The notes under the pieces were generated by a model that was not told the origin of the DNA, did not search any database, and saw only the letters and a program-made list of their open reading frames with translations. The position numbers and the translations under genes were made by a program. From CAYPGJ01 sp050174775 (GTDB taxonomy: Bacteria > Planctomycetota > Phycisphaerae > Phycisphaerales > UBA1924), in assembly GCA_050174775.1 (NCBI GenBank), contig JBFXJP010000010.1, forward strand, positions 9,418 through 73,417: a DNA stretch of 64,000 nt. The letters are read 5' to 3'. Below are positions 16,276 to 24,881 of this stretch, one piece after another; position 1 is the stretch's first letter, and each line of letters starts with the position of its first letter.

Positions 16276-17607
16276 GTGCGCACCCCCACCCGCGTTGTCC
16301 TCGTCCTCTCCGCTCTCACCACAACCCCCGGGCTCGCACAGCGGTCGTTCCTCTTGGCCGACCGGAACAACGACACCCTCTACCGGCTCTTCGACGCCAA
16401 CTCGGACGGCGTCATACAAGCCAATGAGGTCTCCGTCTGGTTTGACGCCGCCAACACCCCGGGCACGCCCGGCCCCCTGAACACCACAGCCCTGGGCGCC
16501 GCGCCCAACGGCAGCGTGCTGATGGGCGATCAGGATGCTGCGCGCCGTTGCCTGTATCTCTTCCGGGACCACAACGGAGACGGCGATGCACAGGACGCGG
16601 GGCTCGCGGGCGCGCCCGACGAGAGCGTCATTTTCGTCTCACCGACCAACGCCTCGGGCGCCAGCACCGCGTTCATCACCGGCGCCGCATTCGACCGCCA
16701 CGGCCAAGCCTTCTTCGTCAACGCAGGGAACGCGAACGGGCGGGACGCCGTGTATCTAGCACGTGATCTCAATTGCGACGGCGATGCCGACGATGCGGGC
16801 GAGTGCATCCTTTACCTCGGAAACGGCGCCTTCGGTCCGGGCAACGGCCCCTTCAGCCCCCAGGTCGTCGTCTTTGAGCTGAACGCCGACGTCGGGTACC
16901 TCCGAAACTCCTCCGCGAATCTCCACGGCGTCTACCGCTTCGAGGACCTCTCCACGCCTCCCAACGACAACGCCGACGATCCCGGTGAGTTCACCCCATA
17001 CTGGGACGTCTCCGCAACGAATCAGACGGGCATCACCCCGACAGCCGGGTTTGCGCTCGTCCTCGACGCCGCACGCCCAAGATCGCTCTACACCCTCCAG
17101 ACTGCGAGCGGAGGCGTCGATCAGTTGATCCGACTCACGGACCTCAACTCCGACAAGGATGCGCAGGACCCCGGTGAGGCAACGCTCGTCTACGACAATG
17201 CCTCGGCGGGCTTCACCGCTGTCGACATCGTCTCCCTCACAAACGGCAGCGTGCTGCTCACCGACAACTCCGGCGTCAGCGTTCTGGTCCTCACCGATGT
17301 CAATGGCGACGGTGATTTTCTCGACCCCGGAGAGAGCGCTCTCTTCGCCGCGAATGTCCCGACCGTTTTCGCGCAGGCCCGGCAACTCGTCACACTTTCC
17401 CGCAACCCGGAATGCCCGGGCGACACGAATGACGATCGCACCGTCAATTTCGCCGACCTCAACGCCGTGCTCAGCCAGTTCGGCGCCGCATCGGTCTACG
17501 GCTCCGCAGCCAACGTCAACGCCGGCCCCTCCGGAGGCTTCTGCGCCGTCACTTTCGCCGATCTCAACGTGATCCTTTCAAACTACGGCCAGACCTGCGC
17601 CCCCTGA
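16276..17607 (+). CDS. Exported protein with GC-type dockerin-like domain
   Basis: A 443-residue secreted protein. The signal peptide RTPTRVVLVLSALTTTPGLAQ is followed by a beta-rich body with repeated calcium-type Asp/Asn loops (DANSDGVIQ, DHNGDGDAQD, DLNCDGDADD, DVNGDGDFLD), probably propeller-like. The C-terminal module begins at CPGD and has two repeats, NFADLNAVLSQFG and TFADLNVILSNYG, ending in QTCAP. The second repeat has lost its DxNxDG loop and carries an extra Cys. The function of the body is unknown. GTG 16276 is preceded by a CGGAG stretch. No cohesin partner is seen in this window. Confidence 0.82.
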   Translation: MRTPTRVVLVLSALTTTPGLAQRSFLLADRNNDTLYRLFDANSDGVIQANEVSVWFDAANTPGTPGPLNTTALGAAPNGSVLMGDQDAARRCLYLFRDHNGDGDAQDAGLAGAPDESVIFVSPTNASGASTAFITGAAFDRHGQAFFVNAGNANGRDAVYLARDLNCDGDADDAGECILYLGNGAFGPGNGPFSPQVVVFELNADVGYLRNSSANLHGVYRFEDLSTPPNDNADDPGEFTPYWDVSATNQTGITPTAGFALVLDAARPRSLYTLQTASGGVDQLIRLTDLNSDKDAQDPGEATLVYDNASAGFTAVDIVSLTNGSVLLTDNSGVSVLVLTDVNGDGDFLDPGESALFAANVPTVFAQARQLVTLSRNPECPGDTNDDRTVNFADLNAVLSQFGAASVYGSAANVNAGPSGGFCAVTFADLNVILSNYGQTCAP

Positions 17608-17617
17608 CAAAACGGAC

Positions 17618-18415
17618 TCATCGACCCGCGGACATCGCGCCGGCGCACTTCCCCGGCGCGTGGTTGAGCGTCGGGCAACAGTGTCCCGGCTCCAGGCGCG
17701 CAAACAGCATCGCCGCGGCCAGCATCCCGGCTACCGGGGCCAGCGCGTATACCCACCATCCCCGGTACGACCGCGCCCATACCGCGCTCGCAAACGTCCG
17801 CGCGGGGTTGATGCTCATCCCCGAGATCGGCGCCTCGAGCGTGATGTACGCGGCAACGAGCGCGCCGGCCAGCGTGCCGGTCCATCGGATGAGACCCGGC
17901 TCACGCGCGAACGCAAGCACACCGCTCAGCAGGACGAACGACATCACGAACTCCGCAATGATCGCGGGCCGTGCACCCCAACGCCCCGGCTCCGTCACGA
18001 CCCAGCGCACTTCATCCGATTCCACGACACGCCCGAGCACGGCACGCGCGAGAAGCACACCGACGGCGCCGCCCATGACCTGACCGAGCACGTAGCCCGC
18101 CGCATGTGCGCTGCCGATCTTTCCCATCGATAGAAAGGCGAGCGTCACTGCAGGATTCATGTGGGCTCCGGTGCGCCGCCCCCACGGGGAGTAGATCAGC
18201 CCGACCGCCGTGAGCCCCATCGCAAGCCCGATGATGGCCCGCCGACCGAGCGCAGAGCGAACGCGCCGGCGCACCGGCGAGCGCGACGACTCCACGATGG
18301 CCACCGATGCGCACGCCGAGATCATGAAGGCGCCGAGAAGGGCGCCCTCGATGCCATAATCCGGCCAGCGCGCCACGAACGCGCTCCACCACCCCCCCCA
18401 CCACTCACGCGACAA
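17618..18415 (-). CDS. MIP-family channel (aquaporin/glycerol facilitator-like)
   Basis: A 265-residue membrane protein with six hydrophobic segments and both NPA motifs: HMNPAVTLA (Asn87) and SINPARTFASA (Asn203). The Arg after the second NPA is conserved. Residues at the selectivity filter do not let me choose between water and glycerol. The longest frame starts at TTG 18413-18415, overlapping the upstream dehydrogenase by 11 bp; a GTG 13 codons further in is an alternative. The His/Cys-containing tail (GHCCPTLNHAPGKC) is unusual for this family. Confidence 0.84.
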   Translation of the reverse strand: MSREWWGGWWSAFVARWPDYGIEGALLGAFMISACASVAIVESSRSPVRRRVRSALGRRAIIGLAMGLTAVGLIYSPWGRRTGAHMNPAVTLAFLSMGKIGSAHAAGYVLGQVMGGAVGVLLARAVLGRVVESDEVRWVVTEPGRWGARPAIIAEFVMSFVLLSGVLAFAREPGLIRWTGTLAGALVAAYITLEAPISGMSINPARTFASAVWARSYRGWWVYALAPVAGMLAAAMLFARLEPGHCCPTLNHAPGKCAGAMSAGR

Positions 18416-19514
18416 CCAGCACCTCCTTGATCCCGTCCGTCGCCGCGATCGCCCCCGCGAACTGCTCCAATGTCCACCGCCGTGTGATCAGACTCTCCAC
18501 GACGCCCGGCCACCGAACTCGGAACTCGCTCAGGTCCCGCACCGCAGCCTCGAACGCATCACGCCCCGCGTTCACCGTCCCGAGCAGCACCTGGTTCTTC
18601 AGCACCATGTTCCGCATGATCCGATCGGTGTCCACCGGTGTCGGACCACGCAGACCGGGCACGCCCGTGAACACGAACACCGCGTTCGATCCCACGTGCT
18701 GCAGCGCGTTGAACGCCATCGATGACGCCCCTGTCGCCTCGTACACCACGTCGATCGTGCCGATCCGAGCGCTGATCTCCTCGAGCGCGACACTCTCGGC
18801 CGAGAGATACGTCCCCCCAAACCGACGCACGATCTCAGCCTTGGGGTGCGTCTCCGGCTCCCGCGAATACACGAACGTCGAGAACCCCGCGTTCGCCAGC
18901 GCCATCGCGCCGAGCATCCCGATCGGGCCCGCGCCCAGCACGAGCGCATGATGGCAATGCCCGGCCCTCTTCCCGCCCGCGTCCGGGCACTTCCAAGGCA
19001 GGCGCTGCTGCACCTGCCACACCTCGATCAGCGCCTTCTCCGCGATTGTCAGAGGCTCCACCAGCGCGGCCACGTCGCGCAGCGATTCCGGCACGCGAAC
19101 CATGTACCGTTCGTCATCGACAACCCACTGTGTCATGTACCCGTGCCGGCCGCGAATGCCGCGCTCCGTGAACCGACCCGAGAAGCAAAAGTCCTGCCGT
19201 CCCTCCGTGCACGCCCCACACCCCGCCTCACCACAAGGCCTGCGCACCGTCAATGTCACCAGATCGCCCGGCGACACCGTGCGCACGCCCCCCCCGACAC
19301 GCTCGACCCGCCCCACGGCTTCGTGACCGATGACGAGGTGCTCCGACCCCGCGGGAGATTCCCCGTAGTGAAACGAGCAAATCTCCCGATCCGTCCCGCA
19401 CACCCCGATTTCCAGCACCCGAACGAGCACCTCCGTGGAACGCTCGATCTTCGGCGTCTCGACGTCGATCAGTCGCACCTCGCGTGCGCGCGGAAACACC
19501 GCTACCGCCTTCAT
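18405..19514 (-). CDS. Glucose 1-dehydrogenase-like zinc alcohol dehydrogenase
   Basis: A 369-residue medium-chain dehydrogenase closest in pattern to the glucose 1-dehydrogenase group of archaea and some bacteria. Catalytic zinc ligands are Cys39 (GVCGTDRE) and His64-Glu65 (IGHEAVGR). The structural zinc loop holds Cys94, Cys99, Cys102 and Cys110. The nucleotide motif is VLGAGPIGMLGAMA. It would oxidise an aldose to a lactone. The stop overlaps the aquaporin start, so substrate entry and oxidation may be coupled. Together with the GMC/GH63 operon 4 kb upstream on the same strand it suggests a sugar or osmolyte catabolic area; this link is inference. Confidence 0.82.
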   Translation of the reverse strand: MKAVAVFPRAREVRLIDVETPKIERSTEVLVRVLEIGVCGTDREICSFHYGESPAGSEHLVIGHEAVGRVERVGGGVRTVSPGDLVTLTVRRPCGEAGCGACTEGRQDFCFSGRFTERGIRGRHGYMTQWVVDDERYMVRVPESLRDVAALVEPLTIAEKALIEVWQVQQRLPWKCPDAGGKRAGHCHHALVLGAGPIGMLGAMALANAGFSTFVYSREPETHPKAEIVRRFGGTYLSAESVALEEISARIGTIDVVYEATGASSMAFNALQHVGSNAVFVFTGVPGLRGPTPVDTDRIMRNMVLKNQVLLGTVNAGRDAFEAAVRDLSEFRVRWPGVVESLITRRWTLEQFAGAIAATDGIKEVLVVA

Positions 19515-19710
19515 GGGTCTATCTCCTGCATGGGCTGTGTCCGCGGGCTCAGGGACGCCCCGGCCCGCTGGGCCCGCGTTCGATGCCCCACCCTGCCCGG
19601 GGTGACGAAACTTCCCCGCAAACCGGGTTCATGAGAAACTGCTGCGTCGGACCGGCATCTGAGACAACGCCCCCCGACGCTCACCCCCATTTCTCTCGCA
19701 GGACACTCCG

Positions 19711-19956
19711 ATGACGTGCCAGGAAGTGACCGAGTTTCTCATCGCGTACCTCGAAGGAGGCCTGGACGCCCCGACCCGCCGAGCGTTCGACAAGCACCTC
19801 TCGGTCTGCCCCGCCTGCGTCAACTACCTCAGGTCGTACGAGACCACCGTGCGCATGGCGCGAACGATCGCGAGCGAGCAGCACGCTCCGAAGGCCGTCG
19901 CCCCACCCGAAGACCTCGTGCAGGCCATCCTGCACGCACGAAAGACAAACGAGTAA
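19711..19956 (+). CDS. Soluble zinc-binding anti-sigma factor (zf-HC2)
   Basis: An 81-residue protein with Cys3 and the H-x3-C-x2-C set His29, Cys33, Cys36 (KHLSVCPAC), the ZAS anti-sigma fold. No transmembrane helix follows, so it acts in the cytoplasm, probably releasing its sigma factor on redox or metal change. The partner is the ECF sigma gene 29 nt downstream. The anti-sigma gene coming first is the reverse of the usual order. ATG 19711 has a plausible AGGACAC upstream. Confidence 0.85.
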   Translation: MTCQEVTEFLIAYLEGGLDAPTRRAFDKHLSVCPACVNYLRSYETTVRMARTIASEQHAPKAVAPPEDLVQAILHARKTNE

Positions 19957-19985
19957 CCAGCCCCCCACACGGACCCCCGCGCGCC

Positions 19986-20582
19986 GTGACGCCGACGACA
20001 CAGACCATCTCGGAAGCCGAGCTCGTTGCACGTCTGAAGGCCGGCGATGCCGCGGCGTACGAGCGGCTGGTGCGCGAGCACACCCCCCACCTGCTCGCGG
20101 TCGCGCTCCGCTACCTCCCCAACGAGCACGATGCGCGCGACGCCGTCCAGGACGCGTTTCTCTCCGCGTTCAAGGCCATCCACTCCTTTCAGGAACATGC
20201 CCGTCTCTCGACCTGGCTCCACCGCATCGCCGTGAACGCCGCGCTCATGCGCCGCCGCGCCATGCGCCGCCGCCCGGCCCGTTCTCTCGACGAGCTCCTC
20301 CCCGCCTTCGACCACACCGGGCATCACGCCCGCGCCCCAGCTCCGTGGCGCAGCGCCCCCGACGCGGAGGAAGAACGCGCGGAGCTCACCGCCCTCCTCC
20401 GCGAATGCCTCGACGAACTCCCCGACGAGCACCGGGAAGTGCTCGCCCTGCGCGACATCGAGGACCTCGATACCGCCTCCACGGCCCGAGTCCTCGGCAT
20501 CTCCGAGCCCGCCGTCCGCACACGCCTCCATCGCGCCCGACTCGCGCTCCGCACGCTCCTCGACCCCCACCTCCGCGCCTGA
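19986..20582 (+). CDS. ECF RNA polymerase sigma factor (with soluble ZAS anti-sigma)
   Basis: A 198-residue group 4 sigma factor. Region 2 runs from RLKAGDAAAYERLVREH through DARDAVQDAFLSAFKAI, and LSTWLHRIAVNAALMRRR completes it. Region 4 is LPDEHREVLALRDIED followed by the helix-turn-helix LGISEPAVRTRLHRAR. The only plausible start is GTG 19986, 29 nt after the anti-sigma stop. The two genes surely form one unit. Target promoters cannot be read from the window. Confidence 0.92.
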   Translation: MTPTTQTISEAELVARLKAGDAAAYERLVREHTPHLLAVALRYLPNEHDARDAVQDAFLSAFKAIHSFQEHARLSTWLHRIAVNAALMRRRAMRRRPARSLDELLPAFDHTGHHARAPAPWRSAPDAEEERAELTALLRECLDELPDEHREVLALRDIEDLDTASTARVLGISEPAVRTRLHRARLALRTLLDPHLRA

Positions 20583-20597
20583 CACGCTGCGCCGTCA

Positions 20598-20630
20598 ACG
20601 AAAAAGCGGGCCGCGCCACGCGCGACCCGC
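20598..20630 (-). terminator. Rho-independent terminator of the kelch-like dockerin gene
   Basis: On the minus strand, a 10-bp GC stem (GCGGGTCGCG / CGCGGCCCGC with one G-U pair, 5-nt loop) is followed by TTTTTCGTT. It lies 28 nt past the stop codon of the gene at 20658-22139. Confidence 0.8.
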
Positions 20631-20657
20631 TCGATTGCACCATCGTGTCCTGCTCGC

Positions 20658-22139
20658 TCAGCCCGGCGTGTTGCTGCCGAAGTTCGACAGGATCACGTTC
20701 AGATCGGCGAAGTTCACCGTCCCGTCGAGGTTCAGGTCCGCAGCCAGGCCCGCGCCCGCAGTGCCGAACTGACCCAGCAGGATGTTCAGGTCGGCGAAGT
20801 TCGTCGTGCCGTCCTTGTTCACGTCCCCGCGCACGCCCACGGCCAGGTACACGTCGTACACCGTCGAGCCCGCCCACGTCGTGGGCTCAGGACCCGGCGC
20901 CTCCGCGTACAGACCCCCGAACACGCGACCCACCCGATGCTCGTTGTGCGGCAGCTGATCCACCAGGATCTGACCGCTCGCGTTCACCGGGATGTTGTGC
21001 CGCGGCACCACATGCGTGTTCGTCATCGGCAGCGTCGTATCGCCCGCGATCGTCTCGTCCGTGAACTGCCCGTTCTCGTACACAAGGTTCGACACCGTCG
21101 TGACCCACGGGACCAGGAAGTCGTAGTAGAACCCGAACTTCTCGTCGAACACCTGGTACGACAGCCCCCCCATCAGCAGCAGATTGTTCCGACCGGTGCT
21201 CTCCGAGTACACGCTCAGGCGCGGCCCCTCGTACTGGTTCATCTTCTGGATGAACTGATCGAAGATCGTCACCGAAGAATCCCCGTCGAACCACACCGCG
21301 GGGTTCTCCCACGGCGCCGCCCCGTTAAACACGCCGCACGCGATCGCGAACCCCGACGTGTGCCCGCCCCCGACCGCGGGCGCGCTCACCGGCGCAGCGT
21401 TCAGGTCGCGACGATGCAGCCAGTACGCGTCATGGAACGACACCAGCGGCGTCGTCATGCTCACGTTCCGATCGAAGATGTGCACGCGATCCGTGTACAC
21501 GTTCGTGAACGGCTGCGGGTTCCCCTCGCCAAGCCCGTAGTCACCCGAGAAGTTCGACCCGCCGATCAACGCGAACTTGTCCCCCATCTTCACGATGAGC
21601 GACCCGGCCGACTGCGCCTCCGCGCACGGAAGCACCGTGAACGCCGACGCCGGCGCCGGCTGCCCGCCGTGCAGCGCCGTCCGCACCGCCTGCAGGTCCA
21701 CCGCGAGCACCGACGCTTTCGTCGTCCACGTGTTCGGCGTGTCCACCGGCCCGTACCCGCCGTAGATGTACAGCGTGTTCCCGTACTGCACGAACCCGGG
21801 CGTCACGCAGCGCAGCTGCTCGCGCACGGCCTGCGGCAGATGGCCCACGCCGCTCTGCAGCAGCGTGCCCGCCGCCTGATCCACCAGGAAGATCTTGTCG
21901 CTGTACACCGACATCGGGAACGCCACCGAGCCCCCGCCCTGCGTCAGCGTGTGCAGACCCTGGCCCGAGATCCCGCCGAAAAACACCGCGTCATCACCCA
22001 CCTCGCCCACGGCGTACGAATGCAACGGCGTGAACGGCAGCGCCGACGCCGACGTGCGAACTTTCAACGCCTGGCCGCTGGCCGCACACCCAACGACACC
22101 GATAGCGACAACGCCGGAGAACAGACTCCATCTGCGCAT
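20658..22139 (-). CDS. Exported kelch-like protein with dockerin-like C-terminus
   Basis: A 493-residue secreted protein. The signal peptide MRRWSLFSGVVAIGVVGCAASGQA is followed by beta-propeller-type repeats (FFGGISGQGLHTL, LYIYGGYGP, FALIGGSNFSG, LLLMGGLSYQVF). The C-terminal module has NFADLNILLGQFG and NFADLNVILSNFG preceded by DVNKDG and DLNLDG. Unlike the other five dockerin proteins here, it lacks both the Cys before the first repeat and the Cys after the last. The start is ATG 22137-22139, with AAGGAG upstream. Substrate and partner are unknown. Confidence 0.82.
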   Translation of the reverse strand: MRRWSLFSGVVAIGVVGCAASGQALKVRTSASALPFTPLHSYAVGEVGDDAVFFGGISGQGLHTLTQGGGSVAFPMSVYSDKIFLVDQAAGTLLQSGVGHLPQAVREQLRCVTPGFVQYGNTLYIYGGYGPVDTPNTWTTKASVLAVDLQAVRTALHGGQPAPASAFTVLPCAEAQSAGSLIVKMGDKFALIGGSNFSGDYGLGEGNPQPFTNVYTDRVHIFDRNVSMTTPLVSFHDAYWLHRRDLNAAPVSAPAVGGGHTSGFAIACGVFNGAAPWENPAVWFDGDSSVTIFDQFIQKMNQYEGPRLSVYSESTGRNNLLLMGGLSYQVFDEKFGFYYDFLVPWVTTVSNLVYENGQFTDETIAGDTTLPMTNTHVVPRHNIPVNASGQILVDQLPHNEHRVGRVFGGLYAEAPGPEPTTWAGSTVYDVYLAVGVRGDVNKDGTTNFADLNILLGQFGTAGAGLAADLNLDGTVNFADLNVILSNFGSNTPG

Positions 22140-22545
22140 GTGACTGATCGCTCCTTCGTGCTCTGTGGCGCTCAAAACGCCTTGTTTTTCTCGCCAAACC
22201 TCGCCGACACCCACACCACTGCGAGGCCGATCCCTCGATCTCATTTTCGAGTCTATCACCGACCAGCCTGCGAACCACCCGACTACGAAAGAAAAACAAG
22301 GACATCTGTGTCCGCTGATTGCCGGGACTCGAAATCCTCTTTGTTAGGAATACGATCGGCTCTCCGCCCTGGTAGCCCCGGTCCCCCAAAAACCACAGTA
22401 TTTGTAGGGTCAACCGACCTCAGCCCCTTGTGCCCCTCCCATGCACACGCTACAAAACCTAGTGGTATTTGAACGTTTTCGGACCGGAGCGACGGGTCGG
22501 ACCCGCACTCCCAACGAGCCGACCCACAGTACGGAGAACGCACGG
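22140..22545. other. 406-nt divergent intergenic region
   Basis: No gene is seen here. The middle (22190-22420) is AT-richer than its surroundings, and it separates the kelch-like dockerin gene from the HU gene. One promoter candidate for HU is listed separately. No convincing riboswitch or small RNA structure was recognised. Confidence 0.6.
22428..22456 (+). promoter_or_regulatory. Candidate promoter for the HU-like gene
   Basis: TTGTGC (22428-22433) and TACAAA (22451-22456) are separated by 17 nt. Transcription would start near 22463, giving an 80-nt leader before ATG 22546. Moderate resemblance to the consensus only. Confidence 0.35.
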
Positions 22546-22923
22546 ATGGCCAAGAAGACATCGAAGAAGAAGCCCGCCGCGAAGAAAGCGGCCGCCCCCT
22601 CACCCAAGGTGACCTCCACCTCCAAGCCGCGCACCAAGGGCGAGTTCTACAAGACCATCGCCGAGAACGTCGGTCTCAAGCGCACCGACGTCGCGCGCGT
22701 CTTCGACGTCGTCGGCGCGATCCTCGAGAAGGACCTCTCCTCCAAGGGCCCCGGCGTCGTCAACGTCGCCGGCATGATGAAGGTCACCGTCAAGCGCATG
22801 CCCGCCACCAAGGCGCGCGAAGGCATCAACCCCTTCACCGGCGAGAAGACCACGTTCAAGGCCAAGCCCGCCCGCAACGTCGTCAAGATCCGCCCCTTGA
22901 AGGCTCTCAAGAGCATGGTCTGA
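22546..22923 (+). CDS. HU-family DNA-binding protein with basic N-terminal tail
   Basis: A 125-residue nucleoid protein. Residues 1-30 form a Lys/Ala/Pro-rich tail (AKKTSKKKPAAKKAAAPSPK) resembling histone H1 tails. Residues 35-125 are the HU/IHF fold, with the helical TKGEFYKTIAENVGLKR and the DNA-arm region where RMPATKAREGINPFTGE stands. Normal HU is about 90 residues, so the tail is an addition. The start at ATG 22546 excludes a spurious upstream extension to 22441. Two hairpins, the second with a T tract, end the transcript. Confidence 0.9.
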   Translation: MAKKTSKKKPAAKKAAAPSPKVTSTSKPRTKGEFYKTIAENVGLKRTDVARVFDVVGAILEKDLSSKGPGVVNVAGMMKVTVKRMPATKAREGINPFTGEKTTFKAKPARNVVKIRPLKALKSMV

Positions 22924-22926
22924 TAC

Positions 22927-22993
22927 TCGTCGGACCCTTCCGACGATCTCCCGCTACCCTCTCAGCCCGCGTGCCTTCACGCGGGCTTTTTTC
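22927..22993 (+). terminator. Tandem hairpins ending the HU transcript
   Basis: A perfect 8-bp hairpin TCGTCGGA-CCCT-TCCGACGA (22927-22946) is followed by a classical Rho-independent terminator, AGCCCGCGTG-CCTT-CACGCGGGCT with T6, at 22964-22993. The second alone should terminate; the first may protect the 3' end. Confidence 0.88.
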
Positions 22994-23052
22994 TGCGCAC
23001 TCGTGCGCCGCACGAACACTCATCCCACGCCGCCCGTACCAAACCGCCGCGC

Positions 23053-23880
23053 ATGTCCGACGCACCGCCAGCCACAACCGACTCACCCGCGCTCTCGCGC
23101 GAAGACCACGACGCTCTCCGACGAATCCGCGCCGTCAACCCCGACGCCAATCCGCAAGCCCTCCTTCCCGACATACAGCCCTCGCGCATCCCCAGGCACG
23201 TCGCCATTATCATGGACGGCAACGGACGATGGGCGCAGCGCAAGGGCCTCCCGCGCCCCCTCGGCCACAAGGCCGGCGCTGACGCGGTGCGTCGCGCGCT
23301 CTCCACCTGCTCCGACCTCGGCATCGAAGCCCTCACCCTCTTCTCCTTCTCCTCCGAGAACTGGAAGCGCCCGCCCGATGAGGTCGCGGCGCTCATGGCC
23401 CTCTACATCCACAACATGCGCCTCGAACGCGACAACCTCGTCCGCCACAACATCCGCTTCCGACAGATCGGACGCACCGAAGACCTCCCCCCCGAGGCCG
23501 TGCGCGAACTCCACGAAACCCTCGACGCCACCGCGGGCTGCACCGGCCCCACGCTCTGCCTCGCCATCAACTACGGGTCGCGCGATGAAATCGTCCACGC
23601 CGCTCGCGAACTCGCCCGCGCCGCCGCGCGCGGCGAGATCAACCCCGACGACATCGACGAACCGCTCTTCGCCTCCCGGCTCCACACCGCCGGCCTCCCC
23701 GACCCCGATCTCCTGATCCGCACCGCGGGCGAGATGCGCCTCTCCAACTACCTCCTCTGGCAGCTCTCCTACGCCGAGCTCCACGTCACGCAAACACTCT
23801 GGCCCGACTTCCAGCCCGAAGACCTCCTCGCCGCCATCCGCGAATACGCCTCCCGTCACCGCCGCTTCGGCGGTCTCTGA
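23053..23880 (+). CDS. uppS: Isoprenyl transferase (undecaprenyl diphosphate synthase)
   Basis: A 275-residue cis-prenyltransferase that elongates farnesyl diphosphate to the lipid carrier for cell-wall precursors. The catalytic Asp55 lies in AIIMDGNGRWA. LFSFSSENWKRP, the LLIRTAGEMRLSNYLLWQ block and the WPDF end are intact. About 45 residues precede the usual start region, a Pro/Ala-rich extension. It is followed 39 nt downstream by cdsA, the standard bacterial pairing. Confidence 0.95.
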   Translation: MSDAPPATTDSPALSREDHDALRRIRAVNPDANPQALLPDIQPSRIPRHVAIIMDGNGRWAQRKGLPRPLGHKAGADAVRRALSTCSDLGIEALTLFSFSSENWKRPPDEVAALMALYIHNMRLERDNLVRHNIRFRQIGRTEDLPPEAVRELHETLDATAGCTGPTLCLAINYGSRDEIVHAARELARAAARGEINPDDIDEPLFASRLHTAGLPDPDLLIRTAGEMRLSNYLLWQLSYAELHVTQTLWPDFQPEDLLAAIREYASRHRRFGGL

Positions 23881-23904
23881 CGCGCGACATCCCCCCACCC
23901 TCGC

Positions 23905-23910
23905 TACCTT
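23905..23910 (+). promoter_or_regulatory. TAnnnT box 9 nt before cdsA (leaderless-type)
   Basis: TACCTT sits 9 nt before GTG 23920, and no Shine-Dalgarno lies between. If it is a -10 element, the transcript would begin at or next to the start codon. Weakest member of the set because uppS is close upstream. Confidence 0.3.
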
Positions 23911-23919
23911 GCCCTCGAC

Positions 23920-24831
23920 GTGACGCCGCTCGCGCGACGAATGACACTCGGCCCGGCCCTCATCCTCGCGCTCGTCGGGGTGCTGTGGCTCGATGGCGTC
24001 CTCGACAGAACTCAGATCACAGGTTGGCTCTCCACCCTCTTCGGCGGACGCGCCACCCTCCCCCCAGGCATGGCCATCCTCGCCTGCTCCCTCGCGCTCT
24101 CCCCCCTCGCCTCCAACGAACTCACGCACATCCTCCGACACAACGGCGTGCCCGCATCCCGGCGCATCATGTGGACGGCCTCAGCCATCGGCATCGTCGT
24201 CTCCTGCACCATCCCCGAGACGCTCAACGCCACCCACGCCATCGGCCTCGTGTCGACCCTCGCCGTCCTCGTCCTCCTCCTCTCACTCCTCTACCACGCC
24301 CGTCACCGCGAAGCGAAGGGCGCCGCGGCCGCGGCCGGCGGCGCGCTCCTCTCCTTCGTCTACCTCGGCCTCCTCTTCGGCTTCATCCTCGCCATCCGCA
24401 GACACCACTCCGAATGGCTCGTCCTCGTCCTTCTCCTCATCACAAAGTCTTGTGACATCGGCGCTTTCTTCACCGGCATCACCCTCGGCCGACGCAAGCT
24501 CATCCCCTGGCTCTCCCCCGGCAAGACCTGGGAGGGGCTCATCGGCGGCGTTCTCCTCGCCACGCTCCTGGGCCTCCTCGCCGCCCGATACTCCCACCTC
24601 AACCCGCTGGACCCGCCCTTCGCGCTCTGGGAGGGCGCCCTCCTCGGCGCCGTGCTCGCCCTCGTCGGACAAGCCGGCGATCTCATCGAATCCCTCTTCA
24701 AGCGGGACGCGGGCGTCAAGGACTCCTCCACCGCAATTCCCGGCTTTGGCGGCCTTCTCGACGTCATCGACTCCCCACTCTTGGCCGCGCCAGCCGCGTT
24801 CTGGCTCCTCGCCCTCTTCCACGCCACCTGA
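23920..24831 (+). CDS. cdsA: Phosphatidate cytidylyltransferase
   Basis: A 303-residue integral membrane enzyme making CDP-diacylglycerol. It has about eight hydrophobic segments. The C-terminal signature runs SLFKRDAGVKDSSTAIPGFGG then LLDVIDS, with conserved Asp and Lys, and the mid-protein LGRRKLIPWLSPGKTWEG motif is present. The start is GTG 23920, with no Shine-Dalgarno but a TACCTT box 9 nt upstream. It follows uppS. Confidence 0.92.
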   Translation: MTPLARRMTLGPALILALVGVLWLDGVLDRTQITGWLSTLFGGRATLPPGMAILACSLALSPLASNELTHILRHNGVPASRRIMWTASAIGIVVSCTIPETLNATHAIGLVSTLAVLVLLLSLLYHARHREAKGAAAAAGGALLSFVYLGLLFGFILAIRRHHSEWLVLVLLLITKSCDIGAFFTGITLGRRKLIPWLSPGKTWEGLIGGVLLATLLGLLAARYSHLNPLDPPFALWEGALLGAVLALVGQAGDLIESLFKRDAGVKDSSTAIPGFGGLLDVIDSPLLAAPAAFWLLALFHAT

Positions 24832-24881
24832 TCGCCCAGACCCTGCTACACTGCCACATCGCCCATCCCGGCGGAGGATCG

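Noticed and set aside
17618..18415. Assignment of the MIP protein specifically as glycerol facilitator
   Set aside because: Selectivity-filter residues could not be read with confidence, so only the family is claimed.
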